A stretch of 59,012 nucleotides of DNA from Candidatus Enterococcus ferrettii (lineage in GTDB: Bacteria > Bacillota > Bacilli > Lactobacillales > Enterococcaceae). The first letter of the stretch is position 1, and every line of letters starts with the position of its first letter. The stretch lies in assembly GCF_017377655.1 (NCBI RefSeq), contig NZ_JAFREL010000034.1:1-59012 (forward strand), read 5' to 3'. Positions 18,264 to 26,087 of the stretch are shown piece by piece. The translations under genes were made by a program, and so were the position numbers. The notes under the pieces were generated by a model. The model was not told the origin of the DNA, did no database searches, and saw only the letters and a program-made list of their open reading frames with translations.

Positions 18264-20714
18264 ATGAAAAAGCCAATAGATAAAATTTCCATCGTTTTTG
18301 GATATATCCTAATTATTTTAGGGATCGCATTCCCTTTTGTCCAAGGAATTGAAAAGAAATATACAGTTTTTGGAGCTTGGTTTACGAGCTTATTTAATCA
18401 TGATTTTTTTGCATTTTGGCAACACAACTTTGCTTCTGGGACACAAGCAATGGTTGGAAGTGGCTTACTGCTGTTGCTAATTATTTTTAGTTTTGCAGAA
18501 GCTGTTGGATTAACATTTGACTACAGAAATATGCTATTACCAAAAATGAAAAATGTTAGTTTATTTTTCCTGATGATAGGGGTCGCTTATTTGCAGTTCT
18601 TTCAAGTAAATATTGCGCTGCTATTCGTTCCAGGATTGGCATTTATTGAGTTTATGCTGTCACGTTATCTTGACGGAAAACCAGAGCGAGATCGAGAATA
18701 TGCTGAGACTAAGGCTGCTAAGCTTACTATGAAAGAAGACAAAAAGGAGAGATTAGACTTTAAAGGTACATACCCTAAACTGCTAAAAAAAATCATTCGA
18801 AAAAATTGGCTTTTTTATCGTCAAGATTCCGTCATATTGGTTGTAGGCAATCTAGTGTCATATACTTCTGTTGTTTTACTATTGGTTTTTTATCGTTCAT
18901 TCTCGGTGCTTCATAGTCAAGAGAGTATCTTTAATAAAACTGGCTTATTACGGATATTCATAGAGTCCGGTGGGATATTGGGTCTATTATTATTGATTTT
19001 TTTAACTTATATTACTGGAGTTTATTTGTCTTTTAGAACAACTAATAATGGACTTTGGATTCTTTTGGGTATTCGACGAAAGACCTATTTGTGGATGCTT
19101 ATTAGAGAATATCTTTTAAATATTAGCTTAGCTGTAGTTTTTGGTACTTTTTTGTTGCTGCCAATAGTTAGAGTAGATTGGTTAGTTTTTGTGATAGCGA
19201 TACTGATTCAATTGATGTTTTCGGTTTTAACATTGGCTTTTCATCAAGAACAAATTTTGCGTCTTTTACAGTTTAAGCATAAAGAATCGGTCGATGTACG
19301 TAAAGGAAATGTTAAATATCCAATTATTTGGTTAAGTGTAGGGATAGTTTCTCTAGTCATTACCTTTTTATGGTTTAGTCGCCGAAAATCTTCAGAAACA
19401 TACTTTATCTTTGCTCCATTAGCGATTGGGTTACTTGGTATAGTATATGGTGGAGCAGCTCTTGGACATCAGCTATTGAAACACAGCCACAGCTATTATA
19501 AACAATTTTTGAATTTTACTGATTTTTTCTATCAATTTCGTAAGAGTGTTAGTTTAGTTGTGCTTTTGATTCTATTGCAAGTGTTTTGTATGGGCATTTT
19601 GATTCCTAGAATCATTACTTATCAAATGACAGAAGAAGCAACTATTTTTCCCTACACTATTATGGCAAAAGTCAAAGCTGAAGATGTTCTTCAACTGAAG
19701 AAAATTAGTGAAGAACAAAATGCTGAAATGAACATATTTCCGATGTTACCAATTACTTCGGTCGATGGGGATCCTGAACCGGAAATGTATGGTACACAAC
19801 GTCCGGTGATGATTATCCAAGGGCAGCATGTAGGGATATCAGAGGAGACCTATCAACTATTACGGAAGAAAATTGGAATGAATGAACAACCACTGCACTT
19901 AGCAAAGGGATTCTGGCATGTAGTTTACCAACAGACTATCAGTATTCAAGCGCAACCGATTGACTGGGATCCAGGAAGCTCGTTGCCACGTTTGCGAATT
20001 GGCCAACCTTTGGAAGAGTATGACACAGCAAATGTCGATAATCTATTTCCTATTCGTCAGATTCAAAGCGAGGAACGGTCTATTTTAACCGGAATGTTTC
20101 AACGAGGATTGCAAGAAAATCTAATTGTTTTATCAAATAAAGATTTTCAGCAAGCCGTAAAAGAACAGCCCAATTTCGCTCGACAGTTGGTTTTGATTCG
20201 TACGGCTGACGAAGAGACTATGGTCAAAGAATTAGCATTTTTGTCTGAAAAATATGCTGATGAACGTCGCTGGGACGAGTCAATTCAGCCATTTTATGCG
20301 AGAGGACAACGAAAGCAAAATGTTGCTACTGAAAATAAACTGGAAATGATGGTTTTAATCTTTTTAGTTATTATCAGTCAGCTGCTGTGCTTTAGTTTAC
20401 TTTTAAATAAATATGTTAGTGAAAAGAATGTCTGGACGGACCGGCAAAATCTACTTGGCTTATTAGGCATTCGTGAAAGAGATCGGCGAAAATTGGTGAA
20501 TCGTCAACTACGATTATTTCTTCTATTACCAATTGTATTAGCTGTAGGTATAAGTATGGGGTTTATTTTTACAATGTTTGGCTTACGATTTTTTAATCAA
20601 GTAGAACGTCAGGAATTCTGGAGTCACTTTTTATCAGCAATTATCGGGTACATTTTTATTTGGTATTGCGGTTATCGCTGGTGCGGAAATCAAAGTATAA
20701 AGTGGGTGATCTGA
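18264..20714 (+). CDS. FtsX-like ABC permease (large)
   Basis: The 816-residue polytopic protein starts at ATG 18264 behind AGAGGA. Four N-terminal helices precede an FtsX-like core. A large extracytoplasmic domain spans about residues 455-685 between hydrophobic blocks, and the last helices contain QLLCFSLLLNKYVSE. The stop overlaps the start of the following ATPase (ATGA), so the two form one transporter. It is longer than BceB and shares no obvious similarity with the permease at 12.8 kb beyond fold. Substrate unknown. Confidence 0.82.
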   Translation: MKKPIDKISIVFGYILIILGIAFPFVQGIEKKYTVFGAWFTSLFNHDFFAFWQHNFASGTQAMVGSGLLLLLIIFSFAEAVGLTFDYRNMLLPKMKNVSLFFLMIGVAYLQFFQVNIALLFVPGLAFIEFMLSRYLDGKPERDREYAETKAAKLTMKEDKKERLDFKGTYPKLLKKIIRKNWLFYRQDSVILVVGNLVSYTSVVLLLVFYRSFSVLHSQESIFNKTGLLRIFIESGGILGLLLLIFLTYITGVYLSFRTTNNGLWILLGIRRKTYLWMLIREYLLNISLAVVFGTFLLLPIVRVDWLVFVIAILIQLMFSVLTLAFHQEQILRLLQFKHKESVDVRKGNVKYPIIWLSVGIVSLVITFLWFSRRKSSETYFIFAPLAIGLLGIVYGGAALGHQLLKHSHSYYKQFLNFTDFFYQFRKSVSLVVLLILLQVFCMGILIPRIITYQMTEEATIFPYTIMAKVKAEDVLQLKKISEEQNAEMNIFPMLPITSVDGDPEPEMYGTQRPVMIIQGQHVGISEETYQLLRKKIGMNEQPLHLAKGFWHVVYQQTISIQAQPIDWDPGSSLPRLRIGQPLEEYDTANVDNLFPIRQIQSEERSILTGMFQRGLQENLIVLSNKDFQQAVKEQPNFARQLVLIRTADEETMVKELAFLSEKYADERRWDESIQPFYARGQRKQNVATENKLEMMVLIFLVIISQLLCFSLLLNKYVSEKNVWTDRQNLLGLLGIRERDRRKLVNRQLRLFLLLPIVLAVGISMGFIFTMFGLRFFNQVERQEFWSHFLSAIIGYIFIWYCGYRWCGNQSIKWVI

Positions 20715-21436
20715 TGACAGCAATTATTACAGCTAAGAATGTTTTCAAAAGTTACGGGGAACAACATGTGCTAAAGGGAATCGATTTACAGCTTGATCAA
20801 GGCGATTATGTGAGTATTATGGGCCGTTCAGGTTGCGGTAAAACTACGTTACTAAAAATATTGGGCATGGTTAATTCACCCACCTCTGGAAAAGTTTTCT
20901 TTGAGGGTAAAGATACACAGGAGTTGTATCCAGATGAATTATCGGATATTCGGCGCCGTAAATTAGGATTTGTTTTCCAAGATTTCCAATTGATGGAGAG
21001 TATTACGGTACGGGAGAATATTCTGCTGCCGGCTATTTTAGATAAACGGAATCTCAACGAAATAGAGCAGCAATTAAAACCCTTGATTGATACCTTGAGA
21101 ATCGACTCTTTGTTGGATAAACTCCCTCAAACCTTATCAGTAGGAGAAAAGCAGCGAACAGCTATCTGTCGAGCCCTAGTTAATCAACCAAGAATTATTT
21201 TAGCTGATGAACCGACGGGTAATCTCGACAGCAATGCAGGTGCGGAAGTTTTAGCTATTTTTAAGCGCATCAATGAAGCAATGGGTGTAACTATTCTAAT
21301 GATTACTCATGATAATAAGGTTGCCAATGGCGCAAAGAGTGTGATCTTTTTGAAGGATGGTAAAATTTATGACCGAATGAAAACAGCTGGAAAAACAACT
21401 GAGTGGGAAATTGCTGAAAAAATGGTTGAAGTGTAA
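20714..21436 (+). CDS. ABC transporter ATPase partner of the FtsX-like permease
   Basis: The 240-residue ATPase has Walker A GRSGCGKTT, Q-loop FVFQDFQLM and Walker B IILADEPTGNLDS (MacB/LolD type). The signature is LSVGEKQR, with Val in place of the usual Gly, which is tolerated in some members. It is coupled by a 1-nt stop/start overlap to the permease. Earlier in-frame starts would lie inside the permease gene. It probably powers export or a mechanotransmission function. Confidence 0.9.
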   Translation: MTAIITAKNVFKSYGEQHVLKGIDLQLDQGDYVSIMGRSGCGKTTLLKILGMVNSPTSGKVFFEGKDTQELYPDELSDIRRRKLGFVFQDFQLMESITVRENILLPAILDKRNLNEIEQQLKPLIDTLRIDSLLDKLPQTLSVGEKQRTAICRALVNQPRIILADEPTGNLDSNAGAEVLAIFKRINEAMGVTILMITHDNKVANGAKSVIFLKDGKIYDRMKTAGKTTEWEIAEKMVEV

Positions 21437-21702
21437 TCTCTCAAAGGAATGATGATAGAAGTAAAATGCCGATAAAAATATCCGAACTCTACGAGATGAA
21501 CATTCTTAAATGACGAGATCATTTTTTATAGTTCGGATCATCTTATTATTTATTCATGCGCCAGTAGTCCTTATAGATATAAGGCAACCTGATCATTTAT
21601 CGCTAAAGATCGAAAAGACAACTAGTTGCTTTTATATTTAGATTCGGCGAATGGTCGTGAAGCATGGGCTTACGATTGGGATGTAATTAAGTAACTAGAA
21701 GT
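21437..21702. other. intergenic region with a hairpin and a possible gene remnant
   Basis: ATCCGAACT (21480-21488) pairs with AGTTCGGAT (21530-21538) and could act as a weak terminator or small RNA. Bases 21642-21692 translate as DSANGREAWAYDWDVIK before a stop, but the frame is blocked upstream by TAG, so this may be the tail of a decayed gene. No intact gene is seen. Confidence 0.4.
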
Positions 21703-21744
21703 ACCAAAGAAGCGAAAAGTGAACGAACTTTTCGCTTCTTTGGT
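21703..21744. terminator. bidirectional terminator
   Basis: A perfect 17-bp stem has arms ACCAAAGAAGCGAAAAG and complement around an 8-nt loop. It overlaps the stop of the PH-domain gene and serves the minus-strand genes. Confidence 0.85.
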
Positions 21745-22124
21745 TATTTCATTACCGCTGCAGCTAACGCTTGTTGGACCTTTATAATATTTTTGTCTTT
21801 TCTAAACTGTAGTACTTCTGCTGGTTCCAGGGCACTAGAAACCCAAATTTTTAGTTCAGCATCTAAATCAAAGTGTCCAGAAGTTTCAACACTGAAGCGT
21901 GAGATACTTTTGTAAGGATAACTTTTGTATTCAACTTTTTTTCCAGTCATTCCCTGTTTATCGATAATAACTAATCGATAATCTGTAAAAACGATTAAAT
22001 CTCTGACTAACACAAAAGCTAAATCAACTGTTTCACCGGGTATTAATACATTTTCTAATTCTTTGTCTGCTTTTGTTTGTTTAACTTCAGAAGCATTGCC
22101 CATCAGGCCATCAAATAATCCCAT
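21744..22124 (-). CDS. bacterial PH domain protein
   Basis: The 126-residue protein matches the bacterial pleckstrin-homology family (PF08000-like): it begins MGLFDGLMGNASEV and has GETVDLAFVLVRDLIVFTDYRLVIIDKQG followed by YKSYPYKSISRFSVETSG, here described as two segments of one beta-rich domain. AGAGGAA precedes the ATG. It lies downstream of the ImmA/XRE genes on the same strand with a 41-nt gap, and so may be cotranscribed. The family is common in chromosomes and phage-related loci; function unknown. Confidence 0.8.
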   Translation of the reverse strand: MGLFDGLMGNASEVKQTKADKELENVLIPGETVDLAFVLVRDLIVFTDYRLVIIDKQGMTGKKVEYKSYPYKSISRFSVETSGHFDLDAELKIWVSSALEPAEVLQFRKDKNIIKVQQALAAAVMK

Positions 22125-22165
22125 AATTGTTCCTCTTTTCTATTCGTTCGTTAATAAAATATTAT

Positions 22166-22849
22166 CTAGATACACAAAGCCTCATAAAAAGGATTTGTAT
22201 CGATAATTTTTCTTTCGAGATTGGTTCCCAGATCCTTCATCAAAGTTTGTCCAGTATGGCCGAATTGATTTAGTATTTTAAAGCTAGTTTTGCTGGCAGC
22301 TTCATAGGAGGCGCTAAATTCAGCTTGCATTGTCTGAATTAAACGCAGCTTTAAAGCTGTTTCGGAAATACCAAATTCTTTTGAAATGTCGGCTGGTTTC
22401 TTCCCTTGTTTTAATACATTGATAAATACTGGGTCAGGTAAAAGAATTGCCGCAGCTCCGATATTGGCTTGAAATTCAATGAGCGATTTATAATCATACG
22501 TATTCAAAGTTTGCTTTGTATCATAATGGTAAGGAGTTTCTCTATTTAAATGATAAAGGTAGTGAATTAATTCGTGTGAAATTGTAAAGTTAATTCGGTT
22601 TTGGTTCATATGCTTATTGTAAGTAATGGTAGTTTCATGCGCATCTTTAACGATCATTCCGGAGAGCGTTTGACGTGCTTTGCCTTCGAAATAAAAACCG
22701 CGGATTTTTATACTTTCACCCATTATACACTGCCAAACTGCTTCGTGATTATAGTTTTCAACATTCATTTCTAACCCTAACATTGTGGCTGAAAGGTACT
22801 CGTTAATTTTTGTAGAAAATTGAACATATTCCTCTAATTCGCCTGACAT
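22166..22849 (-). CDS. ImmA/IrrE family metallo-endopeptidase
   Basis: The 227-residue product contains ISHELIHYLYH (HExxH zinc site, around residue 90) with hydrophobic context typical of ImmA/IrrE. Members cleave the repressor encoded beside them, as ImmA does ImmR in ICEBs1. It starts 4 nt after the XRE gene, with AAAGGA before the ATG, so the two form one operon. Here it is expected to relieve repression of the adjacent tail locus on a cellular signal such as DNA damage (inference). Confidence 0.85.
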   Translation of the reverse strand: MSGELEEYVQFSTKINEYLSATMLGLEMNVENYNHEAVWQCIMGESIKIRGFYFEGKARQTLSGMIVKDAHETTITYNKHMNQNRINFTISHELIHYLYHLNRETPYHYDTKQTLNTYDYKSLIEFQANIGAAAILLPDPVFINVLKQGKKPADISKEFGISETALKLRLIQTMQAEFSASYEAASKTSFKILNQFGHTGQTLMKDLGTNLERKIIDTNPFYEALCI

Positions 22850-22853
22850 ACAA

Positions 22854-23219
22854 TCAATCCTTTTCTGTACGTTCTCGTTTGATTTCCTGCAGACGCCAAT
22901 TCAAGAAACGCTCAACTTCTTTTTCAATATCTTCTGCATCTTCTTCAGAGAGATCGGATGTATCCGAACGAAGCATAATTTGCCTGGCAATTGAATGATT
23001 GTCTGGAGCATCAGTATCATTGACACTTGCGGCTCGGTCTAACAAATAATCGAGAGAGACATCAAAATAATCAGCAACTTTTTCAATTTTATCAATCCCA
23101 GGTTTGTTTTTTCGCCATCGATTGATTACGCCATTGCCAAAATTCAATCGTTCTTCCAATTGACGAATGGAAATATCTTGTTCATTTGCTAATATTTTTA
23201 TTTTTTCGTATAGATTCAT
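22854..23219 (-). CDS. XRE family transcriptional repressor
   Basis: The 121-residue protein has an N-terminal helix-turn-helix (MNLYEKIKILANEQ, then ISIRQLEERLNFGNGVINRW) and an acidic C-terminal half. The start at 23219 is chosen because AGAAAGG lies 8 nt upstream; a longer reading to 23294 adds a non-conserved stretch without a site. It is divergent from the tail locus regulators, cotranscribed with the ImmA protease, and faces two 17-bp direct repeats that are likely operators. Confidence 0.85.
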   Translation of the reverse strand: MNLYEKIKILANEQDISIRQLEERLNFGNGVINRWRKNKPGIDKIEKVADYFDVSLDYLLDRAASVNDTDAPDNHSIARQIMLRSDTSDLSEEDAEDIEKEVERFLNWRLQEIKRERTEKD

Positions 23220-23274
23220 GAGAAAAACCTTTCTTTCTAAAAAACATAGACAAAAAATCGACATGGTTGCATTA

Positions 23275-23291
23275 TGTAGAATATATGTATA
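23275..23291. promoter_or_regulatory. probable XRE operator, copy 1
   Basis: TGTAGAATATATGTATA matches the copy at 23349-23365 at 15 of 17 positions. The two copies are 74 bp apart, about seven helical turns, in the divergent promoter region. Confidence 0.6.
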
Positions 23292-23348
23292 CAATAGTTG
23301 TATAGGAGACGGAAAAAAGGGCCAATCTGATCTATTCTTCTTCTCTAT

Positions 23349-23365
23349 TGTAGAATATTTGTCTA
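23349..23365. promoter_or_regulatory. probable XRE operator, copy 2
   Basis: TGTAGAATATTTGTCTA lies about 45 nt upstream of the first ArpU-like gene. It also carries TTTGTCTA, an inverted match to TAGACAAA near 23247, giving a further possible contact site close to the XRE start. Confidence 0.6.
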
Positions 23366-23411
23366 TTTAAGTAAAGAAGTGATGAGAAAATTGGCGAAAG
23401 GAGTTACGCAC

Positions 23412-23774
23412 ATGGAAAAATGGAAAAAAGATTATTTGAAAGGAATTCTTTCAGATTATCCTAACTTGAAAGAGTATATTAAGGAAAAGGAGGGTGAAAT
23501 TTCTCTTCAGTGGCCGAACACTGACGATCGATTACTCATAACTATTTCTTCAGATAGGAGACTGAGAAATTTAGAAAGAAACCATAGAATAATTCAGGAG
23601 ACCTTAGCAACTGCTTCTCCTGAAGTTCGCATAATCATTAAAGAGCTGTATATGAATCCATACAAAAATTACAATTTATCTAATGTAGCAGATCAAGTCT
23701 ATTTAAGTGCACGACAGGTAACACGTTTACGGGATCAGTTTTTTGCTAACTTACTGGAGAAATTGGGAATTTAA
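23412..23774 (+). CDS. ArpU/sigma-like phage late regulator, first copy
   Basis: The 120-residue product starts at ATG 23412 with AAAGGAG 8 nt upstream. It begins MEKWKKDYLKGILSDYPN and ends with a sigma-70 region 4-like helix-turn-helix (NLSNVADQVYLSARQVTRLRD split over two helices). This size and C-terminal HTH are typical of ArpU/RinA-type activators of phage late genes. It is the first plus-strand gene of the tail locus, directly across from the XRE repressor. Confidence 0.7.
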   Translation: MEKWKKDYLKGILSDYPNLKEYIKEKEGEISLQWPNTDDRLLITISSDRRLRNLERNHRIIQETLATASPEVRIIIKELYMNPYKNYNLSNVADQVYLSARQVTRLRDQFFANLLEKLGI

Positions 23775-23791
23775 ATTTTTTTAACCAAAAA

Positions 23792-23805
23792 AGAACATAT
23801 GTTCG
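23792..23805 (+). promoter_or_regulatory. SOS (LexA) box
   Basis: AGAACATATGTTCG matches the Firmicutes consensus CGAACnTATGTTCG (read on the reverse, CGAACATATGTTCT) at 13 of 14 positions. It overlaps a possible -10 (TATGTT) between the first and second ArpU-like genes, 27 nt before the second start. Confidence 0.85.
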
Positions 23806-23831
23806 AAAAGAGATTAAAAGGAGGAGTTAAT

Positions 23832-24257
23832 ATGGCAGAATTAAGTAAAGCAAAATTAGCAAATTTAGAAGAGGATTTTCGTTCTTATAAAAGGTTACCT
23901 AGTAAAATGGCAGAGGCACTAATAGCTGATGAATGGCAGCCTAATGATGTAAATATATGGATGAAAAATTCTATGCCCCACCCAGAGGAAGAATTAGGAG
24001 CTCTATTTCTAAAGGAGAGAAATAGAAGCTACAGGTATTATGCAGCTTTGTATGAAGATATTACGAAGGTATATAACCAATTAAGTGAAGATCTAAAAGA
24101 GCTGGTGGATATCTATTTATGGGGAGAATTTAACTATTTGAGTTGGCCTGAAATAGCTAAAGCAACTTACTTTTCTACTGCTGGAATTTATAAGAAACGT
24201 TATCGTATTTTAGAAAAATTAGCGATTGAGCGAGGAATTTTGGTAAGAGTAGAATAA
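23832..24257 (+). CDS. ArpU/sigma-like phage late regulator, second copy
   Basis: The 141-residue product starts at ATG 23832 behind AAGGAGGAG. Its C-terminal third (DIYLWGEFNYLSWPEIAKA, then an STAGIYKKRYRILEKL recognition helix) is an ArpU-like HTH. An SOS box lies directly upstream, so this gene is a good candidate for the DNA-damage-induced activator of the tail genes that follow (inference). Related in layout, not closely in sequence, to the regulators at 23.4 and 33.5 kb. Confidence 0.7.
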   Translation: MAELSKAKLANLEEDFRSYKRLPSKMAEALIADEWQPNDVNIWMKNSMPHPEEELGALFLKERNRSYRYYAALYEDITKVYNQLSEDLKELVDIYLWGEFNYLSWPEIAKATYFSTAGIYKKRYRILEKLAIERGILVRVE

Positions 24258-24459
24258 CGTTTATATCTTTCTACCAATTACATAAGTTAAATTGGTAATG
24301 TCAAAGTGATCAGTAAATACAATTTAAGAATCGTCCGTTTCCGGAGGTAGTGGACGTTAAATAAAACACGTGAGGGTCTTCCAGTGACCAAAAATGTGCG
24401 TATCTGAAAATAATTAGTTACAAGTAAACCGCTGCAGAGGGAGTAGGAGGACTAATCAT
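24258..24459 (+). other. structured leader before the tail genes
   Basis: These 202 nt have no ORF but two hairpins: TACCAATT/AATTGGTA (24272-24297) and CGTCC/GGACG (24332-24356). They lie between the activator and the first structural gene, where a late promoter or leader RNA is expected. The T-tract of a terminator is absent. Confidence 0.5.
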
Positions 24460-24846
24460 TTGGAATCAGAAAGAATCATTGAAAAACTACAAAAACGAAT
24501 TGGCAAAGAGCAAGCAAAAAAGAATACATTTCGCCAACGTTTAGAAGAAACACACATCTACATTCAACAACTTGAGAATCAGAAAAAAGAGCTGGTTCAA
24601 GAAAATCAAAAACAGGAAGAACAGCTTTCAAGGTTGGAGCTGCACTATCGGCAACAACTTTTTATGAAGCAAGCTGAACGAATTTGGCAAGAATTTCAAC
24701 AAAGCTTTACAGAGCAGCTATTATTAACTGATCAATCTTTTGAACTTGCATTATCAGAGTTAAACACAATGTTAGTTGTCTTAGAAGATCAAATCGGTCA
24801 GTTAATCGGCAGCACCTTAACTTTAGAAAAGAAAATGGAGGAATAG
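24460..24846 (+). CDS. coiled-coil protein preceding the major tail protein
   Basis: The 128-residue protein starts at TTG 24460 behind AGGAGG. Residues 1-75 are strongly charged and heptad-like (EKLQKRIGKEQAKKN, RQRLEETHIYIQQLENQKKEL), so a coiled coil is expected. The second half is also helical. It takes the position normally held by head-tail joining or tail terminator genes, 3 nt before the major tail protein. I do not recognise it; it may cap or terminate the tail in the absence of a head (inference). Confidence 0.65.
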   Translation: MESERIIEKLQKRIGKEQAKKNTFRQRLEETHIYIQQLENQKKELVQENQKQEEQLSRLELHYRQQLFMKQAERIWQEFQQSFTEQLLLTDQSFELALSELNTMLVVLEDQIGQLIGSTLTLEKKMEE

Positions 24847-24849
24847 AAT

Positions 24850-25362
24850 ATGGCAGCATTAGACGGAATCGATGTATTGTGGCGCTATCGCTTTACAGAG
24901 GAAGAAGGAAACGAGGCAGCTTGGAGATTGGCTTACACAACAGAAAGCGGCTATTCAAAATCAAAAAGCAGTGAAACGACGATCACGAAAGACGGTACAG
25001 TTGTTACACCAGGGGCAGTCGAAACAACTGCTTCAGCAACTACTTTATACAAAGTAGGAGATATCCGCATCGATGAATTGGAAGAAAAAGGAATTGATGC
25101 CGGCAAACGGATGCAATTATGGCGGATCAGCACTAAAGAGGCGGGCACCGGGGAGAATGCATCTAAGTATAAAGCAAAGTATTTTGAAGGGTATCTTACA
25201 ACCTTTGAACCAACAGACAACGCTGAAGACAAAGTAGAGTATTCACTGGAATGGTCAATCGAATCAACTGGGAAAAATGGCTATGCAACATTAGTAATTG
25301 ACGATAGTGATGGTGGCGATTATGCGTTCAAGGATACAGTAAAAGTTGAGGCAGCACCATAA
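24850..25362 (+). CDS. phage major tail protein, TP901-1 type
   Basis: The 170-residue protein begins MAALDGIDVLWRYRF and contains IDAGKRMQLWRIS and KYFEGYLTTFEPT, followed by VEYSLEWSIES. This is the pattern of the TP901-1-like major tail (tube) protein family, which is 160-200 residues. It should polymerise into the non-contractile tail tube. The next genes are the tail chaperones and the tape measure, the standard siphophage order. Confidence 0.85.
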   Translation: MAALDGIDVLWRYRFTEEEGNEAAWRLAYTTESGYSKSKSSETTITKDGTVVTPGAVETTASATTLYKVGDIRIDELEEKGIDAGKRMQLWRISTKEAGTGENASKYKAKYFEGYLTTFEPTDNAEDKVEYSLEWSIESTGKNGYATLVIDDSDGGDYAFKDTVKVEAAP

Positions 25363-25386
25363 TCAAACACTTAGGAGGATCTTTTT

Positions 25387-25734
25387 GTGGATATTACTGT
25401 AAATGAAAAAAACTATCATTTTAAATTTGGGTACGGTTTTTTAGCAAGAATTAACGAGAAATACTCGTTAGATAAAAACGGCATTGAACTGAGACTAGGG
25501 ATTGGTACCATCATTACTAATCTTATGTTGGGTGATATGCAAACTGCATTTGAAGCACTTCTTATGGCAAATGAGACAGAAAAGCCTAAAATCACGCTGG
25601 ATTTATTGGATCAGTATTTAAGTGAGGTTGGTGCTGAAAAACTAATCAATGATGTGATCGAAGAATTAAAAAAGTCGGAGTATACAAAACGCCTAGTCAA
25701 TCAAACGTTGCAGGAAGCTCAAGGAGCTCTGTAA
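25387..25734 (+). CDS. tail assembly chaperone (short form, gpG-like)
   Basis: The 115-residue product begins with GTG at 25387 behind AGGAGG: VDITVNEKNYHFKFGYGFL. It is at the gpG position between the major tail and tape measure genes. Near its end codons for Leu-Lys-Lys form the heptamer A_AAA_AAG, where a -1 shift would yield the long chaperone. Chaperones of this kind coat the tape measure during tail assembly and are not part of the finished tail. Confidence 0.82.
   Translation: MDITVNEKNYHFKFGYGFLARINEKYSLDKNGIELRLGIGTIITNLMLGDMQTAFEALLMANETEKPKITLDLLDQYLSEVGAEKLINDVIEELKKSEYTKRLVNQTLQEAQGAL
25668..25674 (+). promoter_or_regulatory. -1 programmed frameshift site A_AAA_AAG
   Basis: TTA AAA AAG in the zero frame gives the canonical slippery heptamer. 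The -1 frame is open from 25674 to 26087, and the short-form stop is 58 nt downstream. The heptamer and the overlapping frames are read directly; use of the site is inferred from tail chaperone genes in general. Confidence 0.85.
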
Positions 25735-26087
25735 AACCACGATCATTTCGCGATTACTATGAGGAAGTTCAAATCAACGCCTTGCGTTGTCTGAACTTCT
25801 TCCATTTTAAAGATATTGAGCGAATGACGATTGTGGAATATGAACTAAGGATGAAGGCATTTCGTCTGCAGCAGGTGGATGAACAATATATGATTCATTC
25901 ACAGGCTTGGGCTAATGCCATGGCCCAAGCAACGAAAAAAGGGAAACCCATTTATAAGCGTTTTGATAAGTTTTTTGATTATAAAAAGGCAATTAAACGA
26001 GCAACTGAAGAGGTGTCGGTGAAGGAAGCTGATAAGGATCAGTTGCAGGACTTTATTGCGAACTATAATGCGAAAGGAGGGAAATAG
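25674..26087 (+). CDS. tail assembly chaperone extension (T part of the gpGT-like fusion)
   Basis: This -1 frame continues the short chaperone after residue 96 and adds 137 residues, for a fusion of 233. The core of the T domain is RSFRDYYEEVQINALR, then IERMTIVEYELRMKAFRLQ. The only in-frame initiator (TTG at 25782) would remove the conserved SFRDYYEE segment and has no ribosome site, so frameshifting fits better than independent initiation. The stop adjoins the tape measure start. Confidence 0.82.
   Translation, partial: VGVYKTPSQSNVAGSSRSSVKPRSFRDYYEEVQINALRCLNFFHFKDIERMTIVEYELRMKAFRLQQVDEQYMIHSQAWANAMAQATKKGKPIYKRFDKFFDYKKAIKRATEEVSVKEADKDQLQDFIANYNAKGGK

Noticed and set aside
21642..21692. 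Coding remnant ending DSANGREAWAYDWDVIK
   Set aside because: Only 17 residues before an upstream stop; too short to name as a pseudogene.
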